Shown here: positions 6,797-10,988 of the stretch, in pieces | How the letters are laid out: every line of letters starts with the position of its first letter | Position numbering within the stretch: position 1 is the first letter of the stretch | Assembly: GCA_005882055.1 (NCBI GenBank) | Contig: VBGQ01000109.1 | Coordinates: 1-10,988 of the forward strand | DNA: 10,988 nt | Reading direction: 5' to 3' | Source of the DNA: Chloroflexota bacterium | GTDB taxonomy: Bacteria; Chloroflexota; Limnocylindria; QHBO01 | Translations under genes and position numbers: made by a program | Notes under the pieces: generated by a model | What the model was told of the DNA's origin: nothing | Database searches by the model: none | Seen by the model: only the letters and a program-made list of their open reading frames with translations

Positions 6797-7642
6797 TCAG
6801 TAGGGAAGCAGGGATGCCTTGGTGCGCAGGAGCTCGTAGAAGGGCGTGCTGCCCTCGGGCTCGAGCAGGCGCAGCGGGATCGGGAGGGCGCGCACCTCCA
6901 CCCGATCTTCCGGATTCATGTGCAAATCGGTCTGCCCATCGATGGAGATGAGCGCGCCCTCATGACTCTCGCGCAGCATTAGGCGCACCACGTGGCGCTC
7001 GCCGGCGACGACGCTGTGCAGCGGCGACAGGTAGCCGGCCACCGGCGTGATGATGACGTTCCGCAGGCGCGGGTCGAGGATCGCGCCTCCCGCGCTGAAG
7101 GAGTACGCGGTGGACCCCGTCGGGGTGGCCACGACCACGCCATCGGCGACGTAGGTCGCCAGGTGGCTGCCGGAGACCTCGACCTCGACCTGGATCATGC
7201 GCACTCGCGATCCGCGCGCCACCACCACCTCGTTGAGGCAGGCGTGCGTCTCGGTCGAGCCATCGGCCCGAACGATGCTCGCGGAGATCCGAAAGCGCTC
7301 TTCGATGGTGTACTGGCCGACGACGACCTGGTCGAGGGTGCGCTCGAGGTCCGCGGTCTCGACCTTCGCCAGGAAGCCAACGCGGCCCAGGTTCACGCCC
7401 AGCGCAGGCACCTCGCTGTCGCCGATGGCTCGGGCGGTGCGCAGGAAGGTGCCGTCACCACCCAGGATGCAGATCAGGTCCGTCCCGGGACATGAAGCGC
7501 GGATCGCGTCGGCGTCATCTGCGGGCGAGCTCCAGGCTTCCACTCCCTGCGCCGAGCACCACCCCTCGGCGCGCTTGAGCGTCTCGCGAGCGGCGCCGTT
7601 ATCCGGGTTGAGCGAGAAGCCGATACGCCGAAGCGCGCCCAT
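6797..7642 (-). CDS. nadK: NAD kinase
   Basis: A 281-residue NAD kinase, phosphorylating NAD to NADP in the cytosol using ATP or polyphosphate. Diagnostic motifs are present and ordered: ILGGDGTFLRTAR with the GGDGT at 61-65, NLGRVGFLAK (84-93), the NE pair at 137-138 (ACLNEVVVARG), YVADGVVVATPTGSTAYSFSAGG (164-186, with Asp167 and the glycine-rich TPTGST) and VITPVAGYLSPLHSV near 196-211. Length and motif spacing are typical and nothing is missing. The ATG at 7640-7642 shares one base with the upstream stop (TGATG), and a GGAG ends 4 bases before it (7647-7650), which fixes the start. Placement between tlyA and recN is found in several bacterial phyla, where the three genes form a conserved block. 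It is followed after 3 bases by recN. Confidence 0.97.
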   Translation of the reverse strand: MGALRRIGFSLNPDNGAARETLKRAEGWCSAQGVEAWSSPADDADAIRASCPGTDLICILGGDGTFLRTARAIGDSEVPALGVNLGRVGFLAKVETADLERTLDQVVVGQYTIEERFRISASIVRADGSTETHACLNEVVVARGSRVRMIQVEVEVSGSHLATYVADGVVVATPTGSTAYSFSAGGAILDPRLRNVIITPVAGYLSPLHSVVAGERHVVRLMLRESHEGALISIDGQTDLHMNPEDRVEVRALPIPLRLLEPEGSTPFYELLRTKASLLPY

Positions 7643-8046
7643 CAGGCTCCCGTGTCGGTCGCGTCCGTCAGCGGCTCAGGAAGGGAGACCACCGTGACTC
7701 CGGGTGGCGTGGAGGCGGGCTGTGGCAATCGATCCGCGATCTCATCCAGCCGACGGCGCAGGGCGACCAGCTCGGTGGCGATGTCTGACTCGGCGACCGC
7801 CGCGTACGAGCGGTCCAGGCCCGCGGCGATGAGCGCACGCATGAGGCTCGACGGCGACACGCCGCGGGCGCGGGCGGCGGTCTCCACGCGTTCGAGAAGG
7901 GAATCCGGCATGCGCAGGGACACGATCTGCCGCATCGTGTCCGGCGATGGCTCGTGGCGAATCGCCGCGTCGACCGCCTCGAGCCCCTCGAAGACGCTCA
8001 GCTGCTCCGCTGCGGCGGCCCGCTCCCTCCGCTTCACGTAGTGCAT
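7642..8046 (-). CDS. Small ribbon-helix-helix (CopG/Arc-like) putative DNA-binding protein
   Basis: A 134-residue protein without an assigned role. Residues 38-80 fit a ribbon-helix-helix DNA-binding fold: a short strand MRQIVSLRMP, then helix DSLLERVETAARARG, a turn VSPSS and a second helix LMRALIAAGLDRSY. A polar N-terminal segment (1-37) precedes it. A likely helix at 87-107 (ELVALRRRLDEIADRL), perhaps for oligomerisation, and a Pro/Thr-rich tail follow it. Such folds bind operator DNA as dimers. No toxin gene lies beside it, so a toxin-antitoxin role is unlikely. The gene sits between tlyA and nadK-recN, where Bacillus carries argR/ahrC, so it may be a regulator of unrelated fold in that slot; this is inference. 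The ATG at 8046 is 16 bases after the tlyA stop with no good ribosome binding site. The stop shares one base with nadK. Confidence 0.75.
   Translation of the reverse strand: MHYVKRRERAAAAEQLSVFEGLEAVDAAIRHEPSPDTMRQIVSLRMPDSLLERVETAARARGVSPSSLMRALIAAGLDRSYAAVAESDIATELVALRRRLDEIADRLPQPASTPPGVTVVSLPEPLTDATDTGA
7647..7650 (-). promoter_or_regulatory. Ribosome binding site for nadK
   Basis: A GGAG (within GGGAG) lies in the last codons of the ribbon-helix-helix gene, 4 bases before the nadK ATG at 7642. The spacing is short but acceptable, and it supports the start within the TGATG stop/start overlap. Confidence 0.45.
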
Positions 8047-8062
8047 CGTAGTACGCGCGGGA

Positions 8063-8857
8063 TCAGACCGATGCCTCGAAGAGCGCGCTGACCGCTTCCT
8101 CCCAGGAAGCCTGCGGCCTTGCCTCGCCCAATGGCTCGAGCAGCGCCAGGAACTCGGTGTTTCCCGAGCTGCCGGTGATGGGCGACCGGATCGCGCGCGT
8201 CGGACTGAACGCGGCGCTGCGGGCTGCGTCGCCGAACCGGCGCAGGACGGCGCGATGGATTGCCGGGTCGCGGACTACCCCACCCCGTGGGACCGCGTCA
8301 CGGCCCGCCTCGAACTGGGGCTTCACCAGGGCAACCACCTGACCGGTGTCCGACAGCAGCCCGCGCACCGCCGGCAGGACGAGCCCCAGCGAGATGAAGG
8401 AGAGGTCCAATGTCGCGATCTCGATCGGCTCCGGAAGGCGCTCGAGCGTCCGCAGATTCGTGCGATCCATGACCACCACGCGTGGGTCTGTTCGCAGTCG
8501 TTCGATCAGCTGTCCGCGACCCACGTCGACCGCGTACAGGACGCGAGCGCCACGCTGGAGCAGGACGTCGGTGAAGCCGCCGGTGCTCGCGCCCGCATCG
8601 AGGCAGGCGAGGCCTGCGGGATCAATCCCGAAGGCGTCCATCGCGGCTGACAGCTTTTCCCCTCCACGCGATGCCCAACGCGGGCGCGGCAGAGCGACGA
8701 CCTCAACATCGGCGGCGACCAGCTGGCCGGGCTTGAGCGCGCGGGTCCCCAGCGATGGGAGCAACACGCCGCCGGACATGAGGAGTGCCTGCGCGTCGGC
8801 GCGCGAGCGTGCCATGCCGCGCTCCACGAGAAGCTGATCGAGGCGGACGCGAGGCAC
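8063..8857 (-). CDS. tlyA: TlyA family rRNA 2'-O-methyltransferase (16S/23S)
   Basis: A 264-residue protein close in length to mycobacterial TlyA, which methylates the 2'-hydroxyl of cytidines in 16S and 23S rRNA and makes ribosomes sensitive to capreomycin-type drugs. The N-terminal S4 RNA-binding domain covers about 3-60 (RLDQLLVERGMARSRADAQ; LKPGQLVAADVEV). The FtsJ-like methyltransferase follows: RGGEKL with Lys68, the SAM loop CLDAGASTGGFTDVLL (85-100), TLDLSFISL with Asp151, ALVKPQFEAGR with Lys179 and SSGNTEF with Glu235. Lys68, Asp151, Lys179 and Glu235 form the expected K-D-K-E tetrad. No motif is missing. Older annotation as a haemolysin is a misnomer for this family. The start is a GTG 6 bases after the dxs stop, and the ribosome binding site is weak. 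The dxs-tlyA-recN order is widely conserved. Confidence 0.95.
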   Translation of the reverse strand: MPRVRLDQLLVERGMARSRADAQALLMSGGVLLPSLGTRALKPGQLVAADVEVVALPRPRWASRGGEKLSAAMDAFGIDPAGLACLDAGASTGGFTDVLLQRGARVLYAVDVGRGQLIERLRTDPRVVVMDRTNLRTLERLPEPIEIATLDLSFISLGLVLPAVRGLLSDTGQVVALVKPQFEAGRDAVPRGGVVRDPAIHRAVLRRFGDAARSAAFSPTRAIRSPITGSSGNTEFLALLEPLGEARPQASWEEAVSALFEASV

Positions 8858-8863
8858 CGGCGC

Positions 8864-10761
8864 CTAGGCGGCGGTCGTTCTCGAACGACTCCTGGTCGCG
8901 CTGCTCACCGCCGGGCGCTCGCCGCGCATCACGCCCAGCGCATCGCGGACCTGGCCGAGGATCCCCGGCACGTCGATCCGCTGCTGCGCACGCAGCTCGC
9001 CGACCGCTCCGTGGTGCACGAAACCCTCCGTCAGCGCGATCTTGAGCAGCGGAATGTGGAGGCCGGCGCGGTTCAGGGCGTCAAGCACCCCGTCCCCGAA
9101 TCCGCCCATCGCCGCGGACTCCTCCGCGGTGACAACCAGTCGCTTGCCGGCCGCCTGCTCTCCGATCAGCCCCTCGTCGAGGGGTTTGGCCCATCGGGCG
9201 TTGACGACCGTCGCCTCCAGACCATCCTCCGCCGCGAGCGCGTGCGCCACCGCCAGCAGACGCTGCACGATCGGTCCAAAGCCCACGAGCAGCAGGTCAT
9301 CGCCGGTCCGCAGGACCTCGCCGCGCCCGACTTCGAGCGCCGCCCCCTGCCGGTCCGGCAGGTCCTCGCCCGCGTCGCGGGGGTAGTGGATGCTCATCGG
9401 TCCCGGATGGGAGATCGCGGTGACCACCATGTCGCGCATCTCCTGCTCGTCCTTGGGCGAGCCGATCGCCAGGTTCGGCAGGGAGCGCTGCGCGGAGAGG
9501 GTGAACATGCCCTGGTGGCTGGTACCGTCCTCCCCCACCAGGCCTGCGCGGTCGATCGCCAGGAAGACGGGCAGGTCGTTCTGGCACACGTCGTGGACGA
9601 GCTGATCGAAGGCGCGCTGGCTGAAGGTTGAGTAGAGCGCCACCACCGGCCGCCTGCCCGCCAGGGCCAGGCCGGCGGCCATGGTCAGGCTGTGCTCCTC
9701 AGCGATGCCGACGTCGAAGAATCGGCGCGGGAAGCGCTCGCCAAACCGCGCGAGCCCAGTCCCGGTGGGCATCCCGGCGGTGATGGCGCAGATGCGCTCG
9801 TCATCCGCGGCGAGGCGCACGAGCTCCTCGACGAACGTCTGCGTATACGTCTTGGGCTTGCTGGACGCCCCGGAGGTCACCGGCAGCGGCTCCTCCGTGG
9901 GGTCGATCAGGCCCAGGTCGATGGGCGGCAGGCTGGCGCCGTGGAAGCTGACGCTGTCCGCCTCCGCCGGTGCATAGCCCTTGCCCTTGATGGTCTTGAC
10001 ATGCACCACGACCGTGCCGCGCAGGCGGAACGCCTGCTCGAAGCCCTGCTCCGCTTGAAGCCCTCCTTGGCCCAGGCGAGCACGTCGAAGAGCGGCTGGC
10101 CAAGCACCGGGATGCGGCTGATGGTCCGCTTCGACGCCTCCTTGGTCTCCTGGTAGGCGCGCGTCAGCCGCAGCTTGTTGAGGCGGGTCGAGAGGCCGCC
10201 GACCGATTTGCTGATGCTCATCTCGTTGTCGTTGAGCACGATGAGCATGCGGTTCTTGCTCTGCCCCAGGTGGTTCAGCGCCTCGAGGGTCAGGCCGCTC
10301 TGCATGGCCGCGTCTCCGACGCACACCGCGATCCGCTGCGCGCGGCCCGGACTGCCGGCCGGGAGCAGGTCGCGGGCGGCAGCCAGCCCGACGCCGATGC
10401 TCACGCCGGTTCCCGCATGGCCGCCGTCGAAGACGTCGTGGTCGCTCTCGCTGCGCCGGGGGAACCCGCCGACGCCGTCGGTCTGCCGCAGCGTCTCGAA
10501 GCGATCCAGGCGGCCGGTGAGGAGCTTGTGGGCGTAGGCCTGGTGCCCGGTGTCCCACACCATCCGGTCGCGCGGCGAGTCCATCACGCGGTGCAGGGCG
10601 AGCGCGATCTCCACTGCACCCAGCGAGCTGGCAAGGTGGCCCCCGGTGTGCTGGACAGTGCGGATCATCTTTTCCCGCAGCTCGGCGGCGAGCCGTTCCA
10701 GCTCGGCGTAGTCGAGTGCACGCAGCTGCGCGGGGTCGTGAATCGTTTCGAGAAGGGTCAC
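8864..10761 (-). pseudogene. dxs: 1-deoxy-D-xylulose-5-phosphate synthase, frame broken by a deletion-like lesion removing the DGHD segment
   Basis: Dxs condenses pyruvate with glyceraldehyde-3-phosphate using thiamine diphosphate, the first step of the MEP isoprenoid pathway. The first frame runs from GTG at 10761 for about 237 codons: TGGHLASSLG with His42, WDTGHQAY with His73, VGDAAMQSG (usually GDG) and LNDNEMSIS, ending in AWAKEGFKR near 10051. The second frame continues with EQAFRLRGTVVVHVKTIKGKGYAPAEAD, the Glu in VGIAEEHS, the Arg in FSQRAFDQL, and the Asp and His in GEDGTSHQG, down to the TAG at 8864. Comparison with E. coli Dxs shows about 35 residues missing at the junction, including the LGFxYxGPxDGHD block. 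The protein also ends with a tail of about 25 residues rich in Arg, Ser and Thr beyond the usual C-terminus. All other catalytic residues are intact, which suggests a recent lesion or a sequence error. The tlyA gene follows after 6 bases. Confidence 0.88.
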
Positions 10762-10771
10762 CGATGGCAAT

Positions 10772-10775
10772 CTCC
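10772..10775 (-). promoter_or_regulatory. Ribosome binding site deciding the dxs start
   Basis: A GGAG lies 10 bases upstream of the GTG at 10761. The peptide from this GTG begins TLLETIHDPAQL, the usual Dxs N-terminus. The open frame extends 30 codons further upstream, but that stretch shows no family similarity. Confidence 0.55.
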
Positions 10776-10793
10776 GGGATCGGTTCGCGGCCG

Positions 10794-10822
10794 AGTATAG
10801 CCCGATGCCGGCCGCCTCCCAT
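10794..10822 (-). promoter_or_regulatory. Possible sigma-70-type promoter for the dxs-tlyA-nadK-recN operon
   Basis: In the 97-base gap between xseB and dxs, the minus strand has TATACT at 10794-10799, five of six matches to the -10 consensus and AT-rich against a very GC-rich background. A transcript starting about 7 bases downstream would have a leader of roughly 25 bases before the dxs GTG. The -35 candidate at 17 bases spacing (10817-10822, ATGGGA) matches only three of six positions. This is suggestive, not established. Confidence 0.35.
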
Positions 10823-10858
10823 CCGGACGATCCGGCTACCGCCGGCGTCACTTCACGC

Positions 10859-10988
10859 TCAGGCAGGCTCCTGTTCGGCGGCTCCCGTGCGGCGGCCGAG
10901 CTCGCTGATGGTCAGCTCGGCCGCGCGTAGGCGCTCCTCGCACGCGGCGTGGATGCGGAGCCCTTCCCGGTAGAGCGCGATGCTCTCT
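10859..10988 (-). CDS. xseB: Exodeoxyribonuclease VII small subunit (XseB), C-terminal part (runs off window)
   Basis: Only the last 42 codons are inside the window; the start lies beyond 10988. The peptide begins ESIALYREGLRIHAACEERL and continues AAELTISEL, which matches the second half of XseB: a helical hairpin whose usual form has a pattern like SLEESLALYERGxxLxxxCxxxLxxAExxVxxL. XseB is the small helical subunit that binds in several copies to XseA to make exodeoxyribonuclease VII, which degrades single-stranded DNA in repair. A short polar tail (GRRTGAAEQEPA) precedes the TGA at 10859-10861. The location directly upstream of dxs-tlyA-recN is the widely conserved order (xseA-xseB-dxs-tlyA in several phyla, with ispA often inserted), which supports the call despite the short visible length. 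XseA is expected just outside the window. Confidence 0.85.
   Translation of the reverse strand, partial: ESIALYREGLRIHAACEERLRAAELTISELGRRTGAAEQEPA

Larger units (their letters stand above)
10762..10858. other. Intergenic gap between xseB and dxs
   Basis: This 97-base stretch is the longest non-coding interval in the window. It holds the dxs ribosome binding site and the candidate promoter. I see no convincing hairpin terminator after xseB and no riboswitch-like structure. Confidence 0.6.

Noticed and set aside
4829..6982. Very long plus-strand open frame (about 717 codons) antisense to recN and nadK
   Set aside because: It is a shadow of the high-GC coding strand. The product is a low-complexity Arg/Gly/Ala-rich chain with no family motif, while recN and nadK on the other strand carry full motif sets.
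7642..8046. Ribbon-helix-helix gene as the antitoxin of a toxin-antitoxin pair
   Set aside because: Its neighbours are tlyA and nadK; no small toxin-like gene overlaps or adjoins it.
8063..8857. tlyA product as a haemolysin
   Set aside because: The S4 plus FtsJ-like architecture with a complete K-D-K-E tetrad and SAM loop indicates an rRNA 2'-O-methyltransferase.
10762..10851. Earlier GTG start for dxs at 10851
   Set aside because: The additional 30 residues do not resemble Dxs, and the region contains a promoter-like box. The GTG at 10761 has a GGAG 10 bases upstream and gives the normal N-terminus.
1..10988. CRISPR arrays, tRNA or rRNA genes, insertion sequences, riboswitches, strong terminators
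   Set aside because: I looked on both strands and found no regular repeats, terminal inverted repeats, tRNA-like cloverleaf or hairpin followed by a T-run. Nearly all bases are protein coding.

Overview
The window is GC-rich (about two thirds or more by eye) and very densely coded. Every gene I can support lies on the minus strand, so transcription runs from high to low coordinates. In that order: xseB (partial), dxs (broken), tlyA, a small ribbon-helix-helix gene, nadK, recN, a XerC/D-type recombinase, a membrane PH-SHOCT protein, a purine nucleoside phosphorylase, a site-2 protease (broken), an HD-domain protein, scpA, scpB and an rluB-type pseudouridine synthase (partial). Most junctions are 1-11 bp overlaps or gaps of a few bases. 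The only sizeable gaps are 97 bp (xseB-dxs) and 33 bp (xerD to the PH gene). No stretch of 300 bases lacks a gene, and I see no RNA gene, CRISPR array, mobile element or clear terminator.

The organism is a high-GC bacterium using the MEP isoprenoid pathway and ScpAB/XerCD chromosome maintenance. The gene neighbourhood (xseB-dxs-tlyA-regulator-recN; xerD-punA; M50 protease-scpA-scpB-rluB) resembles the Firmicutes arrangement. With the high GC, the PH-SHOCT protein and the HD protein beside scpA, I lean to Chloroflexota, possibly an uncultured lineage known from metagenomes. This is inference from gene order and composition; an actinobacterium is the main alternative.

Functionally the cluster mixes DNA repair (XseB, RecN), chromosome segregation and dimer resolution (ScpA, ScpB, Xer), rRNA modification (TlyA, RluB-type), and cofactor, isoprenoid and purine metabolism (NadK, Dxs, PNP). 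Three genes have no assigned role: the ribbon-helix-helix protein (sitting where Firmicutes carry argR), the PH-SHOCT membrane protein and the HD protein.

The most notable observation is a pair of lesions. In dxs (near 10051) and in the site-2 protease (near 2413) the reading frame breaks exactly where a highly conserved catalytic segment should be. About 35 codons including the DGHD motif are missing from dxs, and about 26 codons including the HExxH zinc motif are missing from the protease. In both, the missing length must leave remainder 1 when divided by three. They may be real deletions, but a systematic assembly fault in a metagenome-derived contig is at least as likely, because the rest of each gene looks intact and Dxs is normally essential. 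I found no clearly new biological system here.
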